Shown here piece after piece: positions 22,804 through 34,065 of a stretch of 64,000 nt of DNA (the first letter of the stretch is position 1; each line of letters starts with the position of its first letter). Both the position numbers and the translations under genes were made by a program. The notes under the pieces are model-generated. The model was given only the letters and a program-made list of their open reading frames with translations. It was not told where the DNA came from and made no database searches. Origin of the DNA: Russula earlei (Eukaryota > Basidiomycota > Agaricomycetes > Russulales > Russulaceae); the NCBI GenBank assembly GCA_025769875.1, contig JAGFNK010000107.1:62001-126000 (forward strand), in the 5' to 3' direction.

Positions 22804-24916
22804 TTCTCATACCACCGTTCCCGTGATGGCAGCAGAATCTACAGGTTCCCACAAGGACCCTGTCACTGGGGAGTTAATTTCCAAGCAGTATGTTCTCATC
22901 AATCCATGTTCCTCATCATCATTCCATCTTCTGCAGGGAACTCAAGCGTCGCCAAAAGCAACGTGAAAAAGAGGCAAAGAGGGCAGAAAATGCCCCCAAT
23001 CGGCCTCCGGCTCCGATAAACCAGGTCGCAGACGAAGAAAACCTTTCCCCTAATGTATGTTGGCGGTTTTTACTCATTACCCCGCACTGATGCTAAAGAT
23101 CTTTGTTTCCAGCAATATTTCGAACTTCGGTCACGGCAGATTCAGAAGCTTCGCAAAACAAAGTCCCCGAATCCCTACCCACACAAGTTCGAAGTTTCTC
23201 GCTCTCTTACATCTTACATCGATGAGTACGGGGCTGAAGGGGTCCTCGAACCAGGAGAGAAGGCTGAATGTGTTACCGAAGCAATCGCTGGTCGTATCCA
23301 CAGCATTCGAATTTCAAGTCAGAAGTTAAGGTTTTATGACTTGCACGGCGAAGGAAAGAAGGTGCAAGTTATGGCAACACTACAGTGAGATTTGTCCGCT
23401 TTTCCATCGTCTGCTCCATTAGATTCATTGGTTTCAAGAGACGTCACAGACCAGGACTCTTTCGTCCAGATGCATGATACATTCCGTCGAGGGGATGTCG
23501 TCGGTGTGATTGGGACGCCGTCTCGCACAAAGAAGGGGGAGCTTTCTATCTTGCCCTCGCAAATGATCCTTCTCGCCCCGAATTTGCACCAACTTCCGTC
23601 CGGCCATTTCGGTCTGAAGGACCAGGAAACACGGTATCGAAAGCGATATCTCGACCTCATTCTTTCCGAAGATACTCGCCGCATATTCTACACCCGTAGT
23701 CGTATCATCAACTACATCCGACGCTTCTTTGACTCTCTGGGCTTCCTTGAGGTTGAAACACCAATGACGAGTATGATTGCTGGCGGCGCGACAGCCAAGC
23801 CGTTTATTACCCACCACAACGACCTTAATCTTGACCTGTTCCTCCGTGTTGCACCAGAGCTCTACCTCAAGCAACTCGTCGTTGGCGGCTTCGATCGCGT
23901 CTACGAGATCGGCCGTGTATTCCGGAACGAGGGCATAGACCTTACCCACAACCCTGAATTCACGATCTGCGAGTTCTACATGGCCTATGCGGACATGTAC
24001 GATCTCATGGATATAACCGAGAGCCTAATCGAGGGGTTGGTCAAGTACCTCACAGATGGGAGCACGACTCTCACTTATCAACCAGAAGGCAAGGATGGAA
24101 AGAAATACGTCCTTGACTTCAAGCGTCCATGGAAGCGGTATGACATGATCAAGACTCTCGAGAAGAAGCTTGGTGTTACATTCCCCCCTGGCGACACACT
24201 GCATTCTGCAAAAGCGAATGTTTTTCTCCGTGACCTATGCAAGAAGGTATTTCTTCTGACGAGACCTGACCGCTACACCGCCGCTCATTGACTGGATTTC
24301 AGCATAATGTTGAGTGTAGTGAACCACGGACAAACGCTCGTCTTTTAGATAAACTTGTGGGAGAGTTTATCGAACCCTTGTGTATTTCCCCTGCTTTTAT
24401 TGGTGAGCCAATCTTTCTCATTACCATGGTTTTATTCTCAATACTTGTATCAGTTGGTCATCCACAGGTCATGTCTCCTCTCGCCAAGTGGGACCGCTCA
24501 CGCCCCGGTCTTTGTGAACGCTTTGAGGGCTTTATGTGTGGGAAGGAGTTCTGCAATGCATATACCGAGTTAAATGATCCGTTTGAGCAACGAGCACGGT
24601 TTGAGGAGCAATTAAGACAGAAGGCGCAAGGCGACGATGAAGCACAAGACGTTGATGAGACCTTCATTGATGCGTGGGTGTCACTCTCCCTTGATTTATG
24701 GTTATATACTCAAGTAGTACCACTCAGTCTTGAACATGGCCTTCCTCCGACGGGTGGTTGGGGCATCGGCATCGACCGTCTTGTGATGTTTCTTACTAAC
24801 TCTACAAGTTAGTCCGTCATGGTTAGCCTCCCTTTATACTCGCTCATGTCATAATCCTCGTAGACATCAAGGAAGTCTTACTCTTCCCGGCGATGAAACC
24901 GATCGAGACTGCTTGA
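22748..24916 (+). CDS. KRS1: Lysyl-tRNA synthetase, class II, probably cytosolic and mitochondrial
   Basis: Charges tRNA-Lys with lysine using ATP. Eight exons: 22748-22887, 22937-23054, 23113-23384, 23439-24246, 24303-24402, 24454-24673, 24728-24807, 24864-24916; 596 residues. After a basic helical extension ([19 protein letters not shown]) comes the OB-fold anticodon-binding domain, then the class II core: motif 1 around [20 protein letters not shown], motif 2 around [20 protein letters not shown], and motif 3 [20 protein letters not shown]. The first ATG gives a 26-residue Arg/Ser-rich presequence ([20 protein letters not shown]) that looks mitochondrial; a second in-frame ATG at 22826 would give the cytosolic form. 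Several fungi and animals make both forms from one gene, but here that is inference. Confidence 0.93.
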
Positions 24917-25103
24917 AACACAAGCGTAGCAAACCCCGGGCCAAGCGATCAGCTTCAGAAATAAAATGGCTCACTAGAAGCCGAGCAAGGAATATTATTA
25001 CACGTTGACGGCCGTTGATATAATTGTCATTGTGGGATACGTGAATACCAGTGAGGCCATGGCAACACGAAGTGAAATATTGGATAGATCACTCTGGGCG
25101 TGC

Positions 25104-28100
25104 TCAAAATTCATCAGAGCATAGATGATCGCAGTCTGCAACAGCGCAGGTTCCGCGCGACTTTGCACCAGCCTCACCATAGAACCACTCGAGAATATGT
25201 GCGGCATGTCCGCCATGCCGGCACGTCTGACAAAATACGAGCGCATCGTCAACACTATCTGGGGGTTAAGTTAAACAATCCGCGTAAGCTGAGATACAGG
25301 GTTCAGTCCAAGCAGAGGCAGGCATACCTCGCATCGGCGCGTTATAGTGCGCAAGTTGTCCGTTGCGCGTCGAGTCGGGGACGATACCCAACGTCATCAG
25401 ACATACCGAGCAGCGCGGCAGGGGGCGTGTGCAGAACGGACAGGCCATCGCCTGCATCCTCGCAGGCGTCAGTGCGGCTCGGTCGCATTCGGCGGACGAA
25501 AGGCTCACTCACCCTGTTCGCCGCGCTGACGCCCCTCGGCTCGCTGATCACCTCGTTGCAATAATTGCACCGGATCAGGATCTGGGGTGGAACGAGCCGG
25601 ATCGGTTCGTGGTCGCCGGCCGGCGCCGGCGCCTTCGCCTTGCGTGAAGTCCCGCAGCATCTGGCCCCTGTCGACGTCGAGCTGGCACCGATGGTGGAAG
25701 AGCTTCCATCCGTCCAGGAGGTCGCGGTACGCGTCCAGCCACCGGTCGACTCGCACGTCCCTCAGTTGGTGCGGGTGCACGTTGGCGCCCAGGATGGCCG
25801 CCGTCTGCACGTCTCCCGTCCGGTCGACGTGGTTCTGTAGGAGCTGCATTCCGGACGCGGTCAGACCTGTGACGATGATGCCCTCCACGTCGCCGTGCGC
25901 TACGGATGCCTCGGCCACCCGACGCAGGTAAGCCGAGAGCGCGTCGTCCTCGAGGAACTGCAGCGCAATCGCGAGGCGCTCGCGAAGGGGGATGTGTTCC
26001 TCTTCTAGGACGTCGCCCCAGTCGCCAAGCGCCAGGTGTGTCAACATTGCTCGAAAATACGGATCCTCCAGGCGCATGATCAAACGCTCGAACTGATGGC
26101 GCACTTCTGGCGTTCTGGCTGATGCGGGCATCAGCGTGGCGAGCGTGCCAGACATGATGTTATGCGAACTATCTGTATCGTGGCAGATGAGCCTGGGCTA
26201 GACGCTCGGACGTGGAGCCGCATACGTTTACTTCGCATGAGGATGTCTATGGCCTTGTTGTGCCTGCCTAGGAATACGAGCCAGCACGCGGCTTGTGACT
26301 GCCTGCCATCCTTCTCCCACCTAAACAAGATCCGTGAGATGCCGTTGTGTATGAGTTTGCAGCCGGTCTTACTTGTTAATAACAGCAGAGATATCTTCAT
26401 TTTTCAGGCTCCACCCACATAGTTGCAGCGCAAACCGTCTTTGTACCAGCTTTGCCGTCGAAACGGTTGGTTTCCATTCGGTAGATTCCAGAGTGGCTGC
26501 ATCTGTTTTGTGGTATGCGCTTGCACTAAGAAGTAGAAGAGCTGCTGTGAAGTCGGACGGCACAACTACGCTATGCTTGCCACGACGGGACTGAGTCCGT
26601 GACATGGAGCTAATGCCTTCGACCACGAGAGGATCAAGCAAGAAAGAATTTGAGGGAGCGGCTTCGGGAATAGATGAATCAAACCCCTCCCAAATCCCCA
26701 GTATACCCTGGTTGGCAAAATTGTAGCCATTAAGGCGAATAGCAGGCCCCTCCAGCATTCTGCGAGCATCTGCGAGAATACGATAAACCCGAGGCCATCG
26801 GACACCACCGCGCACGTACGATCGACCCAGGACCACATCTCCACGAGCGCCCTTCCATTCTGCTCCTCTTTCGCTTCCTTGAGGATTGCCGCGTTAGTGG
26901 GCAGGCTACCGTTTAGAAGTACGAGATGAGAGGGGGTCGTTTGATCCAAGTGGTGATCATAGGGCGTACATGACTCAATCCATATCCTGCGATAACACGC
27001 CGCCGCATGATCATCGATATGTCCGCGTCAACGAGAGTTTGCGTGCGCTCTATCGCACGTCGCCAGGGACGACCGCTAGCATTTCGGCTACGCGAAGATG
27101 TGTTGCTCTCGGATTGTTTCAAAGTACCAGCGACATGCCTCGAACCAGACGCCGGCGATGGAGGCGCAAGAGACGCGGGACCTGGAGAAGAGGTAGACGG
27201 AAGCTCCACGTTTCCTTTGAGATAAGGGGAGGCAGGGAAACTCCGTTGTGTAGGACTGACAGTGCCCTCCTTTGACCTAGACGCTGGCAAAGGAGACGTT
27301 TGGAATCGGGGGGAGGGCTTGGGAGAAGGTCCAGCAGATGTGAGAGCCGGGAAGCCATCCTCGTCCCCACGGCCGAAAGTCGGTGGGTGCATACTTGGCG
27401 ATCGACCTCGAGACAGCTCGATAGGAAAATGACCGAAACCAGTGTCGTCGATGCCTTGAGACACAACGGTAGGCTGAATTGACCAGGGTTCAGGGATGAC
27501 CTCTCCTGGTCGTACGCTAGAGAAGATGCGATACGCGGAGCCGACTGCGATCGCCATATTACCTCGTGCGCTCCATTGCACATGGATAGGCGTATCGTGG
27601 ATGTTTGCCGGTCTCCAAGTCGTCATCTCTAGTAATCGCCATAAGCGAAACGACCAAGGGATTCGATCGGGCGGCAGGCATCAACGCAAAAGAATCAAGA
27701 TATGTATGAAATCGTCTAGCTGTTTGAAGGCGTGATTAATCGCAGTCCCGCAGGTTGTGTTGAAACCACCTACATTTGCGTGTGTCAGACAGGACAAGGG
27801 AATAAGAGGCGTTCGGGGATGGCTGTGCATTCTCAGGCGTCACGCTAATGGTCCCACCCGAAGCACTCCAAGGCAACATGCTCGTGGCGTTTGACCAAGA
27901 CATTTTTGGGGTCCGGGTAGCATCACTTGCATGGATTGTAGGGGGGGCGTCAAGTGGCTCCGTCTTGATGACATTCCAAAGACGAACATATGAAGTATCT
28001 TGACTGAGGGTAGCCAGAACTCCCCGACGCACCGAAGAAAACTCTAGGTCTGTCACCCTACGCACCACGCTACTCTGAATACGGTTGCCATCGGCGAGGG

Positions 28101-29016
28101 CATCACGCTCAGAAAATACCAATAATGGGGTGGGCAACTTTCGCACGTCCCATAGCGTGACGACGCCATCCCCGGCCGCGGCAAGAAAATGAGGTTCAAA
28201 TGGGTCTGATGACATCGCATAGACACGTCCTTGAGTATGGGCGACAGCAGGCGCGGTGCTCCGGAGGTCGAATAATCGGATTAATCGATTAGACAAGCCA
28301 GCGACGAGCAAATTATTGTGTTGCGGTAGCCAGGACAGTGAATGGACAAACTCGTTTGGCGCATGCGTCTGTAGAAGACGTGGGTCTACACGAGAACCAA
28401 GTTCTGTGCGAGGAATAGGGTTTTGTGGGCGAGGAGAAGGTGGAAGGGCGGTCAATGGTCGTGCCGGAGAGGGTGGAGGCGCGACGATATGAGTGGGCGA
28501 CGGTGCTGCTGGTGTTAAAACGTTTGTCGGAGAGTTGGAGTGAACATCCCATATCATAAGACTGGGATCGTTACGGGACCGGTCGAGGCCGACGGCGAGA
28601 TACCAAGGAGTGACGCCGCAGAAAGCCAGTGAGGTGCAGGCGCGAGGTACTTTCGGTGATAAAGGAGCGTAACCGACACGGCTAGGTGTAGTCCCGCTGG
28701 CACGTAGGCGACGCGTCGACTCGAGGCGTAGGAGATCTACCCGACCACTGCCGAACCCGACTGCTATGAGGTCATCTACAGTCGGGTCCGGAGACCAAGC
28801 AAAGCACTGCGTGTCGACTCGGGCATGAGTGCGGGAGGCAAGCAGAAACGTCAACATTACCTTTATGTGTTGTGAACATTGTTGGGATGCGACGCTATGC
28901 GTCGATGAGTCCTCGGGAGACCAATCATATAATGTGATTTGAGAACCGCGACCGACAACGAATCTGTTCTGTCCGAGAGGACTCCAGGTGATGCGCTTCT
29001 CGGAATGGGAAGTCAT
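25104..29016 (-). CDS. Mio/Sea4-type WD40 subunit of the SEA/GATOR2 complex, with apparent frameshifts
   Basis: WD-repeat protein of the Mio (MIOS, yeast Sea4) family, which acts on the vacuole in TORC1 nutrient signalling. The N-terminal exon (29016-27770 region) holds the beta-propeller (RITWSPLGQNRFVVG, LMIWDVHSNSP, GVVTLWDVRK, SYVRLWNV). Middle exons read HDTPIHVQWSARGNMAIAVG, ALVEMWSWVD and GILGIWEGF; later exons give an alpha-solenoid. The C-terminus is the diagnostic zinc-binding module: ILIRCNYCNEVISE, ACPFCTRPLPRCSVCLM, FCQTCRHGGHAAHILEWF and a last CAVADCDHLC. Splice joints near 26,840, 26,390, 26,230, 25,500 and 25,270 fit GT-AG rules. The frame breaks near 27,610 and near 25,640 by what look like single bases, and the joint near 26,940 is unresolved; these may be sequencing errors. 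Confidence 0.8.
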
Positions 29017-29139
29017 TTCTTCACAAAGGAAACGTGGCTCGGACCGTTTGCACCTTAATTTTCACGTCTGGGACTGGGAAGATGAGGTGACTGAGGAGTT
29101 GGGTTCAAGCTGGCCCCAAAGTGTGCCGCGGATGGGCGA

Positions 29140-29700
29140 ATGGCAGGGCGGCGAGGACGCGTCCGCATCGTGTGGGGTTGCATAGCGGGGTACCTCACAC
29201 CGCGCCCATCCCCTTGCCATCCCATCACTCTGCATTGTCTCGTATGTATCAGCTCATCCTATGATCCCAAACTCTCTCCAAGCAGAGCGGTGACCACCGT
29301 CACGGCCGTGCCTCGTCCTACCGACGGAACATCCCGTGCGGTGGTACATGAGGACTCGTTGTGGCTATACCCACGCGCAGCATCAGACGATCCTGCCGGT
29401 ATCCTCGGGCTCGACTTTGCAGACACGAGCGCCCTCAGCATTCAATCATCTAGTCAGCACGACGTCTGCGCCACGAAAAACTCTCAAATCGTCGGAGGGG
29501 CTGGCAACGGTACTGCGCAACAGTAACAAGTCAAAGTCACAGTACCCAACGCAACGCAGGCTGACGGCGCCGTGGTTACCAAGCTCGCACCGAGCGCCGC
29601 GGTCCTCGAGGCCATGCACTCGCACTTGCAGTCGAATGGCATCATTTCGTTGCTGACGATGGACCGGAACGTGTTCGTGAGGGAGGGTTCTCACTCTCAT
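29140..29700 (+). other. Weak ORF interrupted by one in-frame TAA
   Basis: One frame stays open from 29140 to TAA at 29524-29526 and then again for about 60 codons to the Arg-Glu-Gly near 29,690. Both halves look moderately protein-like (Ser/Thr/Ala/Val-rich; VVTKLAPSAAVLEAMHSHLQ). A very short intron (33 nt) could bypass the stop, but that is below normal fungal intron size. No family recognised. It could be a decayed gene or chance. Confidence 0.25.
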
Positions 29701-29728
29701 TCACGGTCCCTCCCTCTTTCCATATGCG

Positions 29729-29764
29729 ACGCATCATTTACGCATCATTTACGCATCATTTACT
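29729..29764 (+). repeat. Short tandem repeat, GCATCATTTAC x3
   Basis: Three back-to-back copies of an 11-mer GCATCATTTAC, followed by AT-rich DNA. No function evident. Confidence 0.7.
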
Positions 29765-30227
29765 TCTGTCATTTGCTGCTCGCCGTTGGTTCGTCGCTGG
29801 ATGGATCCCTCGTCTGTGGACCGACTGAGCGACTGGAGCGAAAGCGATTCTTTTCCCTTGGTTGACATAGGTATTCCGTGCCCTTCCCGTTCCTTGTTCC
29901 TCTAGTGTAGCGCCGAGATATCGATGTATTGTCGTGAAGTATCACACCTGCACCAACGTTCGTATTCGATGCAGTGTCCTTATGCATCTGAGTGCCTCAA
30001 GGACCGCTTGACATTAACACGGGATGTGAGGGTGAGTGGGCGCGTGGAATGAACCTCAACAGAAGGCAGTTCCAAATAACGGAGGCTGCGTTCTGCACCG
30101 GGTTCAAGATATTACACGACGTTAGAAAGATACAAGATCTATGTAATGGTTGTGGTGCTTAGAGACAATCGCGCAGAAGGCGGATGGAAAGCATAAAGAT
30201 AAAGAAATCATCGATCCTGGCTGGACG

Positions 30228-31667
30228 TCAGAAAATTTTCTTGTAATTACCCTGGTCCCCCCAAGGGTAGAAAGCCACAGGGTGACCAGAGAGTTGTCGC
30301 GCGGTGATGAATCGCTCGACAAACTTCGGAACGAGGTCCAATGGCTGAAGACTTAGGAATATGTTGCGAAGCGCGGGTAAGACTCTCACTTCCGCGAGCT
30401 CTTCCAGGGCTCGGCAGACATGTCGCGCGACTTGATCGGATAGGCGCAGATCCTTCGCGGCAGTAAACGGGTCGAGGAGTTCCAGCCATTGAGTGGTTTC
30501 TATGTCATCTTTCCAGTGTGATTGCGGACTTGGAAGAACAGGATCCACGATGTCGAGCCGTACCAAAGTGGAGAGGAGGAGCAAGGATGAGTTGCAGATC
30601 TGAGCGAGCGATGAAAGCTGCCAGTCCGAATCTCTGCACGCGATCTCCAGCGTGATTTCGGGAGAAACAGGGTTTGCTCCGAAAATTACAAACTGGATTG
30701 CACGATCGGAAGGGTACACGGATGCTCTGTGGCATGTCTTGAACATCTCTGTGCGACTGATCAACCGATGAAGTTGTGGGACGACAAAGTCGAGGTCCAT
30801 GAAGAATGTTATGTTGAGTTTTTTGAGAAGGGGAGCCTCGATTGGGGCCAGCAAGTCCTCCAAGTACTCGTGAACGCCTTTGAACAAAAGTTCGGCGAGA
30901 GCGGGGAGGACAGAGCGTGTGAGTGAAAGTGGAGGTCGACTTGCTGGATCGGGGCGAGATCGAGGGGATTGGAATTTAAGGCCAAGTATTGCAAGTCTGG
31001 GCATGCCCGACAGGGCGGTGACCAAATCCTGGGGCGAAAAGTAACCGGAATGGGGAATATTCCAAAGGGAGAGACGGACAAGGACGTGCGCAGACAGAAG
31101 CAATGTCGGGATTCCTGGAAACGGACAATTTCCCAACTCGAGTTGTCGCAGAAGCGGGGCTGATCCACCTAAGAACGAATCCGGAAGGGGTGTCACCGTA
31201 TTTCCTTCCGCAAAAATGCGCAGAGATGTCAGATGCGGGAATGGTTTTTGCATCCCTGCTGCCAATCTTTCCCAATGTGAAGCTGGAATAGGTGACAAGT
31301 CGATTTCACATATGCGATTGTGGTGCTCCGACTTGAGGGCAGCAGCTATGTTTCCCCAGATCGAGGATCGATACATCACTGATGAACCTCGGCTTATTAC
31401 CACCGGCAAGACCGGCCAGACGTGCAGCATCTCCGACATCGGTCCTATCCCTTTGTACACAAGTTGCAGGTTCAGGCCACGTGGGTGTGTAAACACGATA
31501 TTTCGCCATCTTTGACACACATGGACCAGTGTACGCCATCCGCCTGTCCCTATGCGCCAGTAATTCAAGTTCACAAGGAGAAAGTATATTTCCATGAGAA
31601 TATCGTCGGGAAGCATGCCGATTGTTACGCGACCTAAAATCGATTGGTCAGTGGTCGTCGTTGACAC
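30228..31667 (-). CDS. F-box protein with leucine-rich-repeat-like tail
   Basis: A 479-codon ORF with no need for introns. Near the N-terminus is the basidiomycete F-box pattern MLPDDILMEIYFLL followed by WRTLVHVCQRWRNIVFTHPR, which in this large expanded family binds Skp1 in SCF ubiquitin ligases. The rest has irregular Leu-rich segments (HLTSLRIFAEGN; LLRQLELGNCPF; RLAILGLKFQSP), as in F-box/LRR-like fungal proteins. Target unknown. The family is large and fast-evolving in Agaricomycetes. It sits at the border of the transposon block. The reading frame is intact. Confidence 0.8.
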   Translation of the reverse strand: MSTTTTDQSILGRVTIGMLPDDILMEIYFLLVNLNYWRIGTGGWRTLVHVCQRWRNIVFTHPRGLNLQLVYKGIGPMSEMLHVWPVLPVVISRGSSVMYRSSIWGNIAAALKSEHHNRICEIDLSPIPASHWERLAAGMQKPFPHLTSLRIFAEGNTVTPLPDSFLGGSAPLLRQLELGNCPFPGIPTLLLSAHVLVRLSLWNIPHSGYFSPQDLVTALSGMPRLAILGLKFQSPRSRPDPASRPPLSLTRSVLPALAELLFKGVHEYLEDLLAPIEAPLLKKLNITFFMDLDFVVPQLHRLISRTEMFKTCHRASVYPSDRAIQFVIFGANPVSPEITLEIACRDSDWQLSSLAQICNSSLLLLSTLVRLDIVDPVLPSPQSHWKDDIETTQWLELLDPFTAAKDLRLSDQVARHVCRALEELAEVRVLPALRNIFLSLQPLDLVPKFVERFITARQLSGHPVAFYPWGDQGNYKKIF

Positions 31668-32396
31668 TGAAAAAACCTACTCCGGCAACATGAACGATCT
31701 TCTCCTTTCCACGAGGCCTTGGGGGGACCACCAATCATATTCAAAGAGCCGGGGGGTAGTCAATAATGACTGGAGGATGCCAGGTGAGTGATGAGATCGA
31801 CAACGGAAAGGCCGAAGATGATTACATGAGGATTAGTTACAGTGATGGGTGACAATTAAATCTCGCTTGACGTACCGGCAAAGGTGAGGATGTAGTCTCG
31901 GTTCAAGAGGCATCCGGGATTAACGCCACCATCTGCAGCCCACTTATACACGTATGGGTGGAGGTGGAGTGAACCCTGTCGCCCACCCCCGCAGTTGGCC
32001 TGAGTGATGAACAGGTTCATAATATCGACCGGCATATTTCGGTTTCGGATTTATACAGGATTTGAACCTCACCTATGGACTCCAGGAACCGGAATGCTAT
32101 GTGGAGGAGCTCGAGGGAGGAGGAGCTCGAGATGATTAGGGCTCGGAAATTTTTTTCCTCCGTCTACCTTTCCTAGTAAATTTGAATTTACCCTAAAATA
32201 AGGGCTAATCGGCGCAGATATCATTTGGGTAAATTTGTGCTGATTTATGTTCAGATTAGGGTCCAATGCATTGCATGCCTCCCAAACCTTGGATGCATTG
32301 AGTTCCTCAAATTCAGAGAGCATTTAGGACTAATGGTCTACCCCTGAATGTGGGAAAATGCTTGCAGCATCTACCAATGCACTTAGCAAGGGGGAG
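31668..32396. other. Border of the transposon block, no intact gene
   Basis: No convincing gene. An 84-codon minus ORF at 32069-32323 is not recognised. The end of the stretch (AAGGGGGAG at about 32,389) looks like a polypurine tract directly before the LTR-like sequence that follows. Confidence 0.4.
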
Positions 32397-32689
32397 TGTT
32401 GAACTGGAATCCTGACAGATCAGAGAAGGCAAAGACCTCTCCAGTAAGGTTCTAGATCTGACAATAGATGTTACATATTAGGCAGACCAATTGTAGTTAC
32501 ATATACTGTCACCGACCCACCAACCGTGCAGCTTACTTAAGGTACCTAGCACTTGGCCAGTCACACATAGTCACCAGACACATAATGAAAACTTTGAAGC
32601 ACTGTTTGAACCTTACATTGTTGATGAGATGGGAGGGGCAAGGAAAAAAGACAATGTAATACTGTGTGCATACAGGAACTAACTAAACA
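32397..32689 (+). repeat. Probable LTR remnant (copia-like 3' LTR)
   Basis: Starts TGTTGAACTGG immediately after a purine tract and could end AACTAAACA, giving TGTT...AACA ends over about 293 bp. No matching 5 bp target duplication flanks it, so it is more likely the end of a decayed element than a solo LTR. The right boundary is uncertain because the next ORF's stop falls inside it. Confidence 0.4.
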
Positions 32690-33102
32690 CTCTTGATCCA
32701 ATTCCACCTGCCTTGAAGGAAGAGCCCAGCAAATTGAGGCTGATCACAAAGGCCCACATGTGCTTTGAGGTGGGACTTGAGCTGGCAAACCAGCTCATTG
32801 ACAGTGCCTGACATCTTGAGTCCAAGCACACCAGAGAGCACAATAAGTTCATTTTTGCATTTATATGAGGAAAGTGGTTCTGTAAAACATGAGTGCATCA
32901 TTGTAAATAGACATTGAGACTCACTGTTGAAAACCTTAGACCATATGTCCTCTGAGATTTGTGCATTGCGAGCTGCTTCATTGGTCAACTTTTGAGCTGC
33001 CTTCTCAGCAGCCTCTCTTGTGAGCCAGGCCTTCTCTTCCTGTTCAGTGAGCCACTGTGCCTCAACTTCAGGATGGGCAACAAAATGTGTGCTTGTCTTC
33101 AC
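32683..33102 (-). CDS. SAP-domain-like small protein
   Basis: A 139-codon ORF. The N-terminal half is a charged Ala/Glu-rich helix (EAAEKAAQKLTNEAARNAQI), the C-terminal half has a pattern like a SAP motif (NELIVLSGVLGLKMSGTVNELVCQLKSHL) and ends with FAGLF..GRW. I recall similar small SAP-like proteins as repeated genes in Agaricomycete genomes, often close to mobile elements. SAP motifs usually bind DNA; here that is inference. It lies directly beside the GACTGG-rich block that starts at 33,108 and may belong to the same element. No intron needed. Confidence 0.5.
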   Translation of the reverse strand: MKTSTHFVAHPEVEAQWLTEQEEKAWLTREAAEKAAQKLTNEAARNAQISEDIWSKVFNSESQCLFTMMHSCFTEPLSSYKCKNELIVLSGVLGLKMSGTVNELVCQLKSHLKAHVGLCDQPQFAGLFLQGRWNWIKSV

Positions 33103-33107
33103 AGAAT

Positions 33108-33330
33108 GGTGTTATTAGTGCTTCAAAGTCCAGTCAAGTTCAGTTTTTCCCACGATTTTGGCGTGACTGTGACTGTGACTGTGACTGGCTGCTGGTTTGC
33201 CCAATCCTGAAAAAACTGGACTGGACTGCACATGACCAGTTACAAGCAGTCATTTGCAGTCAATTGACCAGTTCAGACCAGTCCCAACCAAAACCGGAGG
33301 ATGACTGGTTGAAACCAGTTCTTGACTGGG
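33108..33330 (+). repeat. GACTGG/CCAGT-rich block, left copy
   Basis: Begins GGTGTTATTAGTGCTT and then carries many copies of GTGACT, GACTGG, CCAGTT and CAGTC on both strands, including (GTGACT)n at about 33,164-33,187. A related block in opposite orientation ends at 35,093. Dense short motifs of this kind resemble subterminal transposase-binding repeats, which is inference. Confidence 0.5.
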
Positions 33331-34065
33331 TAAGTCATGTCACCCCCCTGCTGTCTCACACACCCACATGCACACTCCCTCTCCTCCACCTCCGACGACA
33401 TTCCCACCATTGCCTCCATGTCACCTGCTCATGCCCCTCCTCCAGTCGCCTTTGCCTTCATCCCACCTGCCATCATTGATCCCATTTTGCCAACCGCAGC
33501 CATGTCACTCCCAGTCACATCCATTCCCGCATCTGTACACGCCCCAGCCTCCTCTGCCATGTCCACAGCTGCCTCTACACCCCCCTGTCTCTGCCCTTCC
33601 AGCTCCTGCGCCCTTGGTGTCACCTGTCATGGCCATTGCCTCAGCTCCACGCACAACCACTGTCTTCACCTTGTCCACCATTGTCACAGCCCCTGCTTCG
33701 CCCACCATCATCACTGTTGCAGCCTTGGTCACACCCTTGCCATTCGTCATCTCTGCACCAATGCCTGTGTTACCCACTGCTGTTCCCTCTCTGTCAACTG
33801 CTGCACCCTCCGTTGTCGCCCCCGCCATCCGTCTCTGCTATCACCCCTATGCTTATGCCTATGAACTCATGCTTGCCGCCCATGCCCCTGCTTCCCAACC
33901 ATGCTGCCATCTCATATCTGCCAACTGCCATCTTGCTGCCACACCTTGTAAAAGATGTTAATGAGGAACAAGAATGCACAGATAACTGGAAAATGAAGAG
34001 CACACCGCCCCACAGAATGATCAGACCCTGCCGCCACACTGTCACACAGGAGAAGCTGCCGCCAA
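33331..34065 (+). other. C/T-rich low-complexity stretch
   Basis: Strongly strand-biased CCT/CAC/CTG-rich DNA, open in several frames as Pro/Ser/His/Ala-rich peptides. The multi-frame openness is expected from composition and is not evidence of a gene. Probably the interior of a repeat element. Confidence 0.5.

Noticed and set aside
32040..32110. Possible tRNA T-arm (GGATTTGAACCTC, B-box-like on the minus strand)
   Set aside because: The stem does not pair properly and no A-box or cloverleaf can be built upstream.
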